A DNA stretch of 64,000 nucleotides from JAPPHA01 sp963662705 (GCA_963662705.2 OY759767.1:4464001-4528000), one strand, 5' to 3'. Numbered from the stretch's first letter, positions 9,643-18,562 are shown. Notes: generated from the letters alone by a model not told the origin. Program-made: numbers and translations.

Positions 9643-10110
9643 TGTCAAGTCCAGTTCAAAACTGACCCAGGATTCGCGTTCAAAATTGACCCACCCTTTC
9701 CCGGCTGCCTGGTGTCGTCGGACATCGGCAGGAGGGCGGGTGATGGCGGGAACTGGCCGCAGGCCAGCCCGCTGCGAGCGCAAGCGAGCCCCACCCGGAT
9801 TTCAACACCGCAGTGAACGCGACGACTGACCCGTTCGCGAGGCCCCGGCGCCGCAGGCGCCCCCTTCTCTCCGGCCGTCAGGCCGGAGGAATCAAAATAG
9901 TGAAAGAATCGGTGTTGTGGTTGTCCTGTGGTGCCTGTGGGCGAGAAGCACGCGAGTGTGGTCAACGCGGTGGGCGAGGCGCCAGCCTCGTCCACGGCTT
10001 GTCCACACGTCCCGCAGGGCGCGGGCTGGCCCGAAGGGCTCGTCCACAACTCCACAGGACGCTCCCCGATCGATGCAGGGCGGCACGGCAAGGCAGGCGC
10101 TCCCTCAGCC

Positions 10111-10300
10111 TCAGCCGCCGTTCAACGGCGGCTGTCTGTTGCGCTTGCGCTGGGACTCGCCCTTGAGTTCGATGCGATAGGCGTTGTGGACGATGCGGTC
10201 GAGGACCGCGTCCGCGATCGTGGGCTCTGCGATCTCCTGTGGCCAGCGATCCACGGGGATCTGGCGGACGCAGTTCGCCTGCGACGACTGGAAGAGGTGG
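10111..10300 (-). pseudogene. Second istB, C-terminal remnant
   Basis: The minus strand encodes IPVDRWPQEIAEPTIADAVL followed by DRIVHNAYRIELKGES, the conserved C-terminal end of IstB ATPases from a different subgroup than the intact istB at 11170. Only ~60 residues remain and no Walker motifs are present. It shows that the IS21-type element has swallowed or fused with a relic of another IS21 member. Confidence 0.75.
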
Positions 10301-10586
10301 CCCCTGCAGCGCGACAATCAGGATGAGAGGCACGAGTTGACGGCCGCCGAAAGAAGGTTTTTCGCCCCCTCCCGCACTTTCTGGCATGGTATGGGCGATG
10401 ACACCGCCGTCATCTGATGCGTTCCTTGCCGGATCCTGTTCCACGGACGCCCGGTCACGCCGCCTGGCGCGCCGTGGCGCATGACCCGCGCCACCCGTTT
10501 CCCGGCCGGCGTATTGCGGTGCATCGATACGGAGGATTCCTCTATGCATGGTAACGTTACCGCGCGGCCGGAGGCATGCCGGACCA

Positions 10587-10892
10587 TCAGTCCCGGCCGA
10601 AGCCGAGCGGTGGATCGTTGGCCTCGAGCTCCGACAGGTCGATCGAGAGAAAGGCGTCGGCCGCCCGGGCATAGGGGCTGTCTTCAAGGTTTGGCGGCAC
10701 CCTGTCGCGGCGATCCCGGACCTGCTCCTGGATCTCGACCAGGGCGGCGACATGCCTGCGCCACCGCTTCCGCATGCTGCGCTCTTCCTTCGGCTTGCGG
10801 TAATGGACGACGACCTGCCTGCCTTCGGCCCGGAGCCTCTCCTTCACCCGTTCCCGGTAGCGCCGCTGCTTTTGTGCCGGTGTCAACGCCAT
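10587..10892 (-). CDS. Small basic protein carried by the IS21-type element
   Basis: A 101-residue protein beginning MALTPAQKQRRYRERVKERL, rich in Arg/Lys and probably helical, preceded by GGGGGAGAGATCGTC as ribosome binding site. The same frame is open upstream to 11135, so a longer product starting near 11015 is possible. It lies downstream of istB in the same orientation. The AQKQRRYRER start resembles small accessory proteins seen near mobile elements. Its function is unknown. Confidence 0.5.
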   Translation of the reverse strand: MALTPAQKQRRYRERVKERLRAEGRQVVVHYRKPKEERSMRKRWRRHVAALVEIQEQVRDRRDRVPPNLEDSPYARAADAFLSIDLSELEANDPPLGFGRD

Positions 10893-11169
10893 GACGATCT
10901 CTCCCCCTGTGTGTTTCGCCCTGTATTCACTGGTCGGCAGACGGCCCTCCCGGGCCATGCGGCCCGCTTTCCGGTAATCGGCCTCCAGGGCCGTGGAAGC
11001 CGCGCTCAAGGTCATTTCGCCGCGCTGTCGGTGCTGACGCTGCGGAGTTTCACGGCGGTGTCCGCCGCCGGCGTCGCGACGTCGGTTCCGCGCTGGCTGG
11101 ACAGCTGGCGCCTGCGTCGGATCCTCTGCGACCACGACGCTGCCCTGCCCGCGAGCCTGCGGCGAGTGT

Positions 11170-11898
11170 TCAGCTGCGGTGCCGGAACCGCCAGCTCTCG
11201 TTCCCGGTTTCGATGATATCGCAGTGATGGGTGAGGCGGTCGAGCAGCGCCGTGGTCATCCTCGGGTCCCCGAACACCTCGGCCCATTCCTTGAAGGGGA
11301 GGTTGGTGGTGATGATCAGGGGCGTGTGCTCGTAGAGGCAGGAGACGAAGTGGAACAGGAGGTGCCCGCCGGCGCGGGCGAAAGGCAGGTAGCCGAGTTC
11401 ATCCAGAATGATGAAGTCCCGACGGCGCATGGCCTCGGCGAGACGGCCCTGGCGGCCGTCGCGCTGTTCCTCCTCCAGGAGATTGACCAGCCCGACGGCG
11501 TTGAAGAACCGGCCTCGGGCGCCGCGGCGGATGCAGGCCCGCGCCACCGCCACCGCGAGATGCGACTTTCCGGTGCCGGTTCCGCCGATCGCCACGACGT
11601 TGCGCGGCGGATCGAGGAAGGAACCGTCCGCGAGCTGGCGCAACTGCCGCTCCTCGACAAGGCTCTGCGTGAAGTCGAAACCGTCGAGTTCCTTCGCCGC
11701 AGGCAACTTGGCGACCGACAGCTGATACTTGATCGAGCGCGCCTTCTTGTCCGCAACCTCCGCCTTCAGCAGCGTACCGAGGATCCGCTCCGGGGGATGG
11801 CCGCGTCTGGCCGCGTCGGCGAGCACCTCGTCGTAGACGGCCTTCATGCCTTTCAGGCCGAGCGTGCCCATCAGTTCCAGGATGTCCTTGCGTCTCAT
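11170..11898 (-). CDS. istB: IstB-like ATPase, IS21 transposition helper
   Basis: The 242-residue AAA+ ATPase assists the IstA transposase in target choice. Walker A is GGTGTGKSHLAVA, Walker B is FIILDELGYLPFA, and the sensor region is LIITTNLPFKEWAEVFGDPR. The start ATG overlaps the istA stop by four bases (ATGA), as usual for IS21. The length is standard. Confidence 0.95.
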   Translation of the reverse strand: MRRKDILELMGTLGLKGMKAVYDEVLADAARRGHPPERILGTLLKAEVADKKARSIKYQLSVAKLPAAKELDGFDFTQSLVEERQLRQLADGSFLDPPRNVVAIGGTGTGKSHLAVAVARACIRRGARGRFFNAVGLVNLLEEEQRDGRQGRLAEAMRRRDFIILDELGYLPFARAGGHLLFHFVSCLYEHTPLIITTNLPFKEWAEVFGDPRMTTALLDRLTHHCDIIETGNESWRFRHRS

Positions 11899-13406
11899 TC
11901 GGGGATCTCCCTCAGGCTGTCATAGCGGCCGCAGTCGGCTTCCGGCTCGACGCTCAGGCGAAGCCGCTCGGGAAGTTCGATCCGTGGTGCCGGACCGGGG
12001 TCGCGCCGTCGCGACAGGATGTTCAAGACCACGTCGGCGGAGACGGCGCCGCCTTCCAGCGCGTCGCCGCAGGCCGCGCACACCTCGTCGAGCCCGTCCT
12101 CGAGCACCGCGGCAAGGATCCGTGCCATCTGCCGATCACCGTCGTCGAAGGCGCCAAGCCTGTCCTTCACCGCCCCGAGCGCTTCCGGCAGAGCCCCGTT
12201 GCGGAACGGGGCACCGTTGCGCAGCGCGCCGGGCTTGCGCGCGAGCACGGGCACGTAGTGGAGCCAGTCGTAGACCGTCCTGCCGCGATCGAAGCTGCGC
12301 GGGTGGCTGCCGACCAGTTCGCCGTCAAGGCGGACATCGACACGGTCCGCATAGGCGAACACTTCCGCCGCCTTCTGGGCCGCCCGCGCCTCGGCGCTGT
12401 AGCGGTTGCCGTCGAAGTGCACGAGGCAGGTCCTGGAGACGCCCCGGCTCAGCGGGCGGTGGCCGTCGAAGGGCCCCGGAAAGGGAATCAGGCAGCGGCG
12501 CTCCTCGCGCGCGAACACCTCCCGGATCGTCAACTCGGGGTCGTCGGGATGCGGATGCTCCCGCGCATGCCTGCGACAGCTCTCCTCGAGCCAGTCGTTC
12601 AGGTCGTCGAGGCTGTCGAAGCGCGGTGGCTCACAGAACAGCCGCTCGCGAATGTCGCGGACCTGGTTCTCGACCTGGCCCTTCTCCCACGCCGCGTTCG
12701 GCGTGCATGCCACCGGATCCACGAGGAAGTGCCCGCACATCTCCAGGAAACGGGCGTTGAACTTGCGCGTCCGCCCCGCGAAGATGACGTCGACCACCGT
12801 CTTCATGTTGTCGTAGATGCCGCGCTGGCAGGAACCTCCGAACAACTGGAACGCCCGGTTGTGGGCGTCGAAAACCATCTCCTGGGTCTCGCGCGGATAC
12901 GCACGCACGAAGCTCATGCGGCTGTAGCACAGACGCATGTGCGCCACCCTGAGCCGCACCGTCGTGCCGCCGATGACCGCCCATTCATGGCTCCAGTCGA
13001 ACTGGTAGGCCTCGCCCGGATCGAACGCCAGAGGAACGTGGGCGCCCGACACGCCGCCGCCCTGGCGCCGTTTCCACGCGGCCGCGTAGCGGCAGACGGC
13101 ACTGTAACTCGCATCGCATCCCTGGTCCGCGAGCTGCCCCCAGATCCGCTTCATGCTCAGGCGGTCACGCCGCTTTGTCTCCTTGTCGGTGTTGGCCTCC
13201 AGCTTCCGCTCGAGCTCCGGAATGAAGTCACCGAGCTTCGGATGAGGCTGGTCCGGACGCCGGTACTTCGGTGCCGACTCCCCGGAGCGCAACACCTTGC
13301 GAACCGTGTTGCGCGACACGCCCATCGACTTCGCAATCGAGCGAATGGACTTCCCTTGAACGTGCCACGCACGCCGAATCTTGCCGATTGTCTCCACTGA
13401 CACCAT
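11895..13406 (-). CDS. istA: IstA transposase (IS21 family)
   Basis: The 503-residue transposase has an N-terminal helix-turn-helix (IRSIAKSMGVSRNTVRKVLR) and an integrase core with DDE residues in EAYQFDWSHEWAVIGG, GIYDNMKTVVD and WEKGQVENQVRDIRE. A C-terminal Mu-transposase-like beta-barrel segment follows (VHFDGNRYSAEA). It forms an operon with istB. The long antisense frame opposite is a codon-bias shadow. Confidence 0.95.
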   Translation of the reverse strand: MVSVETIGKIRRAWHVQGKSIRSIAKSMGVSRNTVRKVLRSGESAPKYRRPDQPHPKLGDFIPELERKLEANTDKETKRRDRLSMKRIWGQLADQGCDASYSAVCRYAAAWKRRQGGGVSGAHVPLAFDPGEAYQFDWSHEWAVIGGTTVRLRVAHMRLCYSRMSFVRAYPRETQEMVFDAHNRAFQLFGGSCQRGIYDNMKTVVDVIFAGRTRKFNARFLEMCGHFLVDPVACTPNAAWEKGQVENQVRDIRERLFCEPPRFDSLDDLNDWLEESCRRHAREHPHPDDPELTIREVFAREERRCLIPFPGPFDGHRPLSRGVSRTCLVHFDGNRYSAEARAAQKAAEVFAYADRVDVRLDGELVGSHPRSFDRGRTVYDWLHYVPVLARKPGALRNGAPFRNGALPEALGAVKDRLGAFDDGDRQMARILAAVLEDGLDEVCAACGDALEGGAVSADVVLNILSRRRDPGPAPRIELPERLRLSVEPEADCGRYDSLREIPE

Positions 13407-13522
13407 CTCTTCTGCCTCGCTGAAAATGTTGCGAGGCAGTCGTTTCCATCGGATCAGGGGGGTGGGTCAATTTTGAACGCGAATCACCCCAAAAGTGGGT
13501 CAATTTTGAACGCGATTCCACA

Positions 13523-13888
13523 GCCCATGCAACGCCGCCCGAGGAAATCATCCTCGACGTGGACGCCACCGACGATCCGCTGCACGGCGCACAGGAAGGC
13601 CGCTTCTTCCACGGGTATTATGACCATTACTGCTATCTTCCTCTGTACGTCACATGCGCTGAGCACGTGCTGTGCTGCCGGCTGCGACCCTCGAACATCG
13701 ATGCATCGCACGGTGCCCGAGACGAACTCGAGCGGATCGTGCTGCAGATCCGGGCTGCCTGGCCGGAGACCCCGATCCTGCTGCGCGGCGATTCCGGCTT
13801 CTGCCGCGAGGAGATCATGGCCAGGTGCGAAGAGGAGGGCATCGACTACGTGTTCGGTCTTGCCCGCAACACCCAGCTGTTGGGTTAG
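13523..13888 (+). pseudogene. IS1380-family transposase, 3' part, truncated
   Basis: Continues the split gene: ATPPEEIILDVDATDDPLHG, GRFFHGYYDHYCYLPLY, then LLRGDSGFCREEIMARCEEE, carrying two of the DDE aspartates. The frame stops after GLARNTQLLG. The C-terminal third of an IS1380 transposase is absent, replaced by the region before the TA pair at 14075, so the host element was already damaged or was truncated later. Confidence 0.85.
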
Positions 13889-14039
13889 AGCCGTTAAGGC
13901 GTGACTTACGGCCAAGTGCTGTTTCACGAGCCAACGCCGGTCGGTTTACACAACTGAAAAACACAAGCGGCCGGGGCTGTCTGGGACAAACAATCTGGGA
14001 TGCACGCCGGAAATGATTTCAGGCCGTTAAAAATAAAGG

Positions 14040-14069
14040 TTGCAATCTATATAGTTTTTCTTCTATAGT
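14040..14069 (+). promoter_or_regulatory. Promoter of the RelE/XRE pair
   Basis: TTGCAA (14040-14045) and TATAGT (14064-14069) with an 18-base spacer, five bases before the toxin ATG at 14075, which implies a very short leader. The spacer contains CTATATAG and the -10 CTATAG, a possible operator. Confidence 0.45.
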
Positions 14070-14074
14070 GCAGC

Positions 14075-14434
14075 ATGGAATGGGAAGTTGAGTTTCATGA
14101 CGCGTTCGACGAGGAGTTCGATGGCCTTTCCCAACCGGTGCAGGATTCGATCTTCGCCAGAGTCAAGCTGCTGGCAATGGTCGGTCCGGACCTGAAGCGG
14201 CCCTACGCGGATACTCTGAATGGTTCCAGACACGCGAACATGAAAGAACTGAGATGTAAAGCTGATGATGGCGTGTGGCGAATCGCCTTCGCCTTCGATC
14301 CTGAGCGGAAGGCTATCCTGCTGGCGGCGGGAGACAAGGCAGGTGTCAACCAAAAGCGCTTCTACAGGAAGCTGGTGGCCAAGGCAGATGAGCGCTTCGA
14401 TCGGCATCTCAAGGCGCAGGAAAGGAGAAAGTGA
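14075..14434 (+). CDS. RelE/ParE-superfamily toxin, Gp49/HigB-like
   Basis: The 119-residue protein matches the phage-derived Gp49-like toxin family (PF05973): ELRCKADDGVWRIAFAFDPE, then AILLAAGDKAGVNQKRFYRK. The conserved K/R...FYRKL segment is intact. These toxins cleave mRNA at the ribosome. It is first in a two-gene operon and its TGA overlaps the antitoxin ATG by one base. No lesion is visible, in contrast to most toxins in this window. Confidence 0.88.
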   Translation: MEWEVEFHDAFDEEFDGLSQPVQDSIFARVKLLAMVGPDLKRPYADTLNGSRHANMKELRCKADDGVWRIAFAFDPERKAILLAAGDKAGVNQKRFYRKLVAKADERFDRHLKAQERRK

Positions 14435-14754
14435 TGGGCAGATCCCTGAACGATAAACTTGAAGAGCTCCCCGCCGATCGGCGTGAGCGGATCCTCGTCG
14501 AGGCAGACCGGTTGCACGACGAGTACCTGACTTTGCAGGAACTGCGGAAGGCCAGGGAGATGACACAGGTGCAGCTGGCCCAAGTTCTCAATCTCCGCCA
14601 AGCCACTATTGCCCAGACGGAAAAGCGAAGCGACCTGATGCTTTCAACATTGCGGAGCTACGTCGAGGCCATGGGCGGGACACTTAGCCTGGTGGTTGCG
14701 TTCCCTGACAGGCCGCCTGTCTTCCTCGAAGGTCTTGGAGACACAGAGTTTTAG
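14434..14754 (+). CDS. XRE-family antitoxin of the Gp49-type toxin
   Basis: The 106-residue helix-turn-helix protein has EMTQVQLAQVLNLRQATIAQ as DNA-recognition region and a hydrophobic C-terminus (TLSLVVAFPDRPPVFLEGL) typical of antitoxins paired with PF05973 toxins. AAAGGAGAAAGTG just upstream is a strong ribosome binding site. GTG 14431 is an alternative start. It neutralises the toxin and probably represses the operon. Confidence 0.88.
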   Translation: MGRSLNDKLEELPADRRERILVEADRLHDEYLTLQELRKAREMTQVQLAQVLNLRQATIAQTEKRSDLMLSTLRSYVEAMGGTLSLVVAFPDRPPVFLEGLGDTEF

Positions 14755-14817
14755 GGATCAGTTCCGGGCAGAATCCTACGCTTTCTTGAGCTGCAATCAT
14801 CGCATCATTTTGGTCCC

Positions 14818-15807
14818 TCAAATCCCGATCCTCTCGATTTCATCCAGCGAGACGCGGTCGGCACGCCGGTCATAGAGTTTGGTGGTCTTCGGGTCCGCGT
14901 GGCCGGCCAGGTACTGGGCCACTTCGACCCGAGCCTCCGGATTTTCCAGGTACGCCGTGATGCCGGTCGCTCTGAAGCTGTGGTTGCAGACATCCGTCGA
15001 AATTCCTGCAACCCGGGCACGTCGCCGGAGCATCTCCCATGCGCGTTGCCTGGTGAGGCGCCGCCCGGATAGCGAGCCGTCACGGTTGAGCGAGCGGAAG
15101 AGGGGACCGTCACGGTCGTGGTCGATTCCGGCGGCCTCAATGTAGTCCCGGAGATAGGTCTCAAGGTTGTGATGGCAGGGAATTTCCAGTACCTTGCCGC
15201 CTTTCTCAAGCAGGCGCAGCCAGAGACGGCCGTCGGTCATGAAGACGTCCTTCACGTTCATGGCAAGCGCTGCAGAGACCCTTGCGAAGCTGTATGTCAT
15301 GGTTGCGATCAAGGTGCGGTCGCGAAGGCCTCCGATGGTCTCAACCGGGATGGAGCGCAGGAAACGGCGGCACTCGGCGGCGGAAAGGACCGGCGTCGTC
15401 CCGCGGCGAACGGTGTGCTTCGGACCGCGCACGGCAGCGGCCGGCGACGACGAAACCACCTGGCGGACGGTCAGCCAGTCGAAGAGCCGCCGGATCCCTG
15501 CCAGCTCCTGCTTGACCGTCGGCCGCGACGCCTCGCGCATGCGTTCCTCCAGCCACACCGCGATGTGAACCGGCTCAATTTCGGCGACATCGTAGACTCC
15601 GTAGTCGGCGAGCCAGTCGAAAAGACGATACGCAGCGCGCGCGTAAGCCTGACGGGTATTCCGGTTCCGGATCTGCGCGGCGAAGAAATCCAGCCAGGCA
15701 CGGCTGCCGTTTTCGCCGGCACTGGCGAAGGCCGCGGGAACGATGCCCACTGCGACGGTGGCGGACCTGGCCACGCCCAGGGCGCCGGTCTTTCGTATGA
15801 TGGTCAT
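14818..15807 (-). CDS. Tyrosine recombinase/integrase (paralogue 2)
   Basis: The 329-residue paralogue of the integrase at 4957 has the same layout. The core-binding domain contains NTRQAYARAAYRLFDWLADY. Catalytic residues: Arg in SFARVSAALAMNV, Lys in LLEKGGKVLEI, His-x-x-Arg (HSFRATGI), His in YLAGHADPKTT, Tyr in TKLYDRR. A zinc-ribbon gene ends 25 bases upstream on the same strand and may be co-transcribed. No element boundaries were found, so it may belong to a degraded island. Confidence 0.9.
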   Translation of the reverse strand: MTIIRKTGALGVARSATVAVGIVPAAFASAGENGSRAWLDFFAAQIRNRNTRQAYARAAYRLFDWLADYGVYDVAEIEPVHIAVWLEERMREASRPTVKQELAGIRRLFDWLTVRQVVSSSPAAAVRGPKHTVRRGTTPVLSAAECRRFLRSIPVETIGGLRDRTLIATMTYSFARVSAALAMNVKDVFMTDGRLWLRLLEKGGKVLEIPCHHNLETYLRDYIEAAGIDHDRDGPLFRSLNRDGSLSGRRLTRQRAWEMLRRRARVAGISTDVCNHSFRATGITAYLENPEARVEVAQYLAGHADPKTTKLYDRRADRVSLDEIERIGI

Positions 15808-15832
15808 CTTTCTGGTACCGTCTGCTGGTTGG

Positions 15833-16072
15833 TCAAATGTCGTCGCAATGACAACGGACGTCGCTCCAGCCGCAAATCAGGCAAGCGCCCCAGGCGTCGG
15901 TTCTCCTCAGTGGCTTTTGCGCTGGCCGGGCTCCATTGCATCGGTTGCAAACCCACAGTACGTGCGCCGAGTCCGGGACGGTATGAAGGTTTTCCCGCGG
16001 GTCTGACTCGACGCGAGGAACGGCGAGCAGGTGCCGGACGCGTGTATCCATGCCGCATTGGTCACATTTCAT
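15833..16072 (-). CDS. Small zinc-ribbon protein next to integrase
   Basis: The 79-residue protein has three CxxC-type knuckles (MKCDQCGMD, WVCNRCNGA, ACLICGWSDVRCHC), suggesting one or two structural zinc sites. It is encoded just upstream of the integrase in the same direction, so an accessory role in recombination or regulation is possible but untested. No counterpart lies next to the other integrase. Confidence 0.6.
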   Translation of the reverse strand: MKCDQCGMDTRVRHLLAVPRVESDPRENLHTVPDSAHVLWVCNRCNGARPAQKPLRRTDAWGACLICGWSDVRCHCDDI

Positions 16073-16282
16073 GCTCTTTGGCCTTCCCGGATTGAGGAGT
16101 ACATAAACGCCGTTATGTACTGGTCAAACCAGAATGGCAAGACGTAAAATTCTCGAGGCGTGAGTTAGAAAACGAATGTATGTCGGCCAATTGACTGCCG
16201 AAACATTGAGCGGACGATTTTGTCCTTCGTCAGCGTATGATCGTACCTGAACCAACCACAGTTTGGCCCCGTAACAAGTGGA

Positions 16283-16299
16283 CATCCCGGTTTGGGATG
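16283..16299 (+). promoter_or_regulatory. Palindromic operator before HigBA
   Basis: CATCCC, five bases, GGGATG: a 17-bp palindrome 14 bases before the higB start, the expected place for HigA binding and autorepression. Confidence 0.5.
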
Positions 16300-16312
16300 C
16301 ATTAGCTAGGCT

Positions 16313-16606
16313 ATGCGTGTCATCGCCAAACGGACGTTGAGACAATATTGGGAGAAGCACGGCCAAGCCGAACAACCTCTTCGCTCCTGGCATGCCATCG
16401 CAGCCAAGGCCGACTTGTCTTCGCCATCCGACGTCAAGGCTGCTTATCGCACGGCAAGCATTGTCGGAAACCATCGCGTGGTCTTCGACATCGGCGGCAA
16501 CAAGTATCGATTGGTCGTGCGTATCGACTATGAACACAGGATCGTCTTCGTGCGCTTCGTTGGAACCCATGCGGGGCACGACCGGATCAACGCAACATTG
16601 GTGTAG
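16313..16606 (+). CDS. higB: HigB-type mRNA interferase toxin
   Basis: The 97-residue protein matches the HigB toxin family (PF09907): an N-terminal RQYWEKHGQAEQPLRSWHAI helix and the signature VVFDIGGNKYRLVVRIDYE, ending FVRFVGTHAGHDRI. The GNKYRL and GTHAxYD-like blocks are complete, with H in place of the usual Y before D. It cleaves translated mRNA. The antitoxin gene follows after nine bases. No disruption is seen. Confidence 0.92.
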   Translation: MRVIAKRTLRQYWEKHGQAEQPLRSWHAIAAKADLSSPSDVKAAYRTASIVGNHRVVFDIGGNKYRLVVRIDYEHRIVFVRFVGTHAGHDRINATLV

Positions 16607-16615
16607 GAAGCAATC

Positions 16616-17008
16616 ATGGACATCAGGCCGATCAGGAACGAAGCAGACTACGATGCAGCGCTGGAAGAGATCGACAGGTTGATGGGCGTTTCGCCTGGTA
16701 CGCCGGAGGCGGACTTTCTTGAGGTTCTCGTGACGCTTGTGGAAAACTACGAGGCACGACGATGGCCGGTGGATGCACCCGACCCGGTCGCGATGATCAA
16801 GCATGTCATGGAAGCCCGCGGTTATCGTCAGAAGGACTTGGCCGTTCTGATCGGATCGCAGCCACATGTCTCGGAAGTGCTCAATCGTCGCCGGCCTCTG
16901 ACACTGAACATGATCCGGACCCTGTCCGTAGAATGGAAGCTTCCCCCCGAAGTGCTCTTGCGGGAATACGACCTCGTTCCGTTGGGAACACATCAACCTG
17001 ACCGGTGA
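16616..17008 (+). CDS. higA: HigA-type antitoxin
   Basis: The 130-residue antitoxin has an N-terminal toxin-binding region (MDIRPIRNEADYDAALEEID) and a C-terminal XRE helix-turn-helix (GYRQKDLAVLIGSQPHVSEV then LNRRRPLT). This order, with toxin gene first and DNA-binding domain at the C-terminus, is normal for PF09907-linked HigA. AGGAAGCAATC is a weak ribosome binding site. Confidence 0.92.
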   Translation: MDIRPIRNEADYDAALEEIDRLMGVSPGTPEADFLEVLVTLVENYEARRWPVDAPDPVAMIKHVMEARGYRQKDLAVLIGSQPHVSEVLNRRRPLTLNMIRTLSVEWKLPPEVLLREYDLVPLGTHQPDR

Positions 17009-17097
17009 ATACAGGTGGCGAAAACACGCCGCCGGGGGCTGACAAACCTCACGTAATCTCAGCATCTCGTTCGATCACATGGTCAATACCTTGACCC

Positions 17098-18427
17098 ACT
17101 ACTGTCCCAACGTTAATTGAATAGATTCAATTGGTTACTGGGAGGGGGGTGTTCATTTCTGTGGGCGTCGAGGTTAAGCAACTGATTTAATGGCGTTTTC
17201 TCGAAAGGGGTCACGCTCAAAATCTGTAGAATTGTGTGGAGGTTCGCCTCCAGTTTGAGACGCTTGCGAATGATCGCCACCAGCACATAGACCGAAACGG
17301 CAATCCAGATCTGGCTTTTGACCGCGTTTTCCGAGGTGCCGAAGAACGACTTGATTTTCAGGTTTTGCTTGATCCATTTGAAAAACAGTTCCACACGCCA
17401 CCGTGCACGGTAGAGCTCTGCGATGGTCAGGGGCGGCAGGACGAAATCATTGGTGATGAACACCAGGGTCTTGTCGGTCTCCGTGTCAACGTATTTGATG
17501 CGGCGCAGCTTGTCGGGGTCGTCATTCGCCGTGGTGACGCCGTCTGGTACGACGACCTGGTCGCAGATGAGTCCCGTGGTTCGGTCAACCTTGTTGGAGT
17601 AGAGGCGCCTGAGTTTCGTGTTCTTCTTGGCGCGCAGAACGAAATGGGCGGCATTGAGGTGCAGGGTGTGCAGGCGGGCGAAGTCGAGATAGGCACGGTC
17701 CATGATGTAGAAGGCACCCGGTTCCGGTGCCATGATGTCCAGGATGTTGACATCATGGAGTTTTCCTTCGGTGATGTGGATGAATGCGGGTATGTTTCCG
17801 CGCAGGTCGAGGAGTGTGTGCAGTTTGACGGCCGCCTTGGTCTTGCGGAACCGTGCCCATGGGAAGAGTGACAGGCACAGGTCTATGGTAGAGGAATCGA
17901 GCGCATAGACCGTGCTGTCGAGGTCGAGGCCATGGTCGTCTTGGTGGTACAGCTTCCGTGCCTTGTGGATCAGGAGTTGTGTGAAGGCGGCATAGAGCCT
18001 CCAATCCCTGACGTTGTTGGCGTTGGCGAGGGTGTTTCTTGCCACGCCGCCGCGGATTCCCATGTGGTAGAGCTTATTGGACCTGGCGCGCAGACAGGTT
18101 TCGATGTCGCGCAAGCTCGAGCGCCAGGTGAGTTGAGCGAAGGCCATGCACCTGAATTGATCGGAGCAGGTGAATGACTTGACCTTGTGATTGCCCGAAT
18201 ACTGATCGACGAACTGATGGAAGTTGTGCCACGGAAGATGATCCATGACCTGGCTGAAGACGAGCTTTCCGGTGTACATTGCGACCTGCCGTTCTGGAGG
18301 AAAGGAACCGCAGGATGGTGTCGGCAGATGTGGCGGTGCTCAAGTCGGAAATGCAGGAAAACGGCAATTATCGCAATCAAAACAACGTATTAAGTCACGT
18401 CAGAATTGAAACGTTGGGACAGTAGTG
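17098..18427 (-). mobile_element. IS4-type insertion sequence, copy 2 (1,330 bp)
   Basis: The ends carry the same 18-bp inverted repeats as copy 1, in opposite orientation. The 9-bp target duplication ACCTTGACC is at 17089-17097 and 18428-18436. The flanks GATCACATGGTCAA on the left and TTGACCATGTGATC on the right are inverted copies of each other, so the element landed in the centre of a long palindrome. Confidence 0.95.
17113..18279 (-). CDS. IS4-family transposase (copy 2)
   Basis: 388 residues, nearly identical to the transposase at 3457-4623, with scattered changes (for example NIPAFIHI for NIPVFIHI, and HRNEHPPPS for HRIEQPPPS near the end). All catalytic motifs are kept (ALDSSTIDL, IMDRAYLDF, YRARWRVELFFKWIKQ). 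Two near-identical copies within 14 kb show recent activity and provide a substrate for inversion of the segment between them. Confidence 0.95.
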   Translation of the reverse strand: MYTGKLVFSQVMDHLPWHNFHQFVDQYSGNHKVKSFTCSDQFRCMAFAQLTWRSSLRDIETCLRARSNKLYHMGIRGGVARNTLANANNVRDWRLYAAFTQLLIHKARKLYHQDDHGLDLDSTVYALDSSTIDLCLSLFPWARFRKTKAAVKLHTLLDLRGNIPAFIHITEGKLHDVNILDIMAPEPGAFYIMDRAYLDFARLHTLHLNAAHFVLRAKKNTKLRRLYSNKVDRTTGLICDQVVVPDGVTTANDDPDKLRRIKYVDTETDKTLVFITNDFVLPPLTIAELYRARWRVELFFKWIKQNLKIKSFFGTSENAVKSQIWIAVSVYVLVAIIRKRLKLEANLHTILQILSVTPFEKTPLNQLLNLDAHRNEHPPPSNQLNLFN

Positions 18428-18562
18428 ACCTTGACCATGTGATCGACACCGAAGCGCGCATCCTCGTCCCGATCAGCATGCAAATCAGGTGCAGTTACCC
18501 ATTAGAGCGCCTTCGGGCCGTGTTCCGCGTCCCGGCGGGGGGCGCAAGCCTGCGGTCGAGGT

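Larger units (their letters stand above)
9643..13522 (-). mobile_element. IS21-family element (3.9 kb) inside an IS1380 transposase
   Basis: The ends begin TGTCAAGTCC and finish GATTCCACA (TG...CA). Each end carries two repeats of the type GCGTTCAAAATTGACCCAC, the multiple-terminal-repeat design of IS21. The 7-bp target duplication GCCCATG is at 9636-9642 and 13523-13529. istA and istB lie on the minus strand. At 3,880 bp it exceeds the usual ~2-2.5 kb because it also holds a 101-residue ORF and a second, truncated istB tail. Confidence 0.9.

Noticed and set aside
12258..13400. Long plus-strand frame opposite istA (380 codons)
   Set aside because: Antisense shadow produced by GC-rich codon bias; no domain, while the minus strand encodes a complete IstA.
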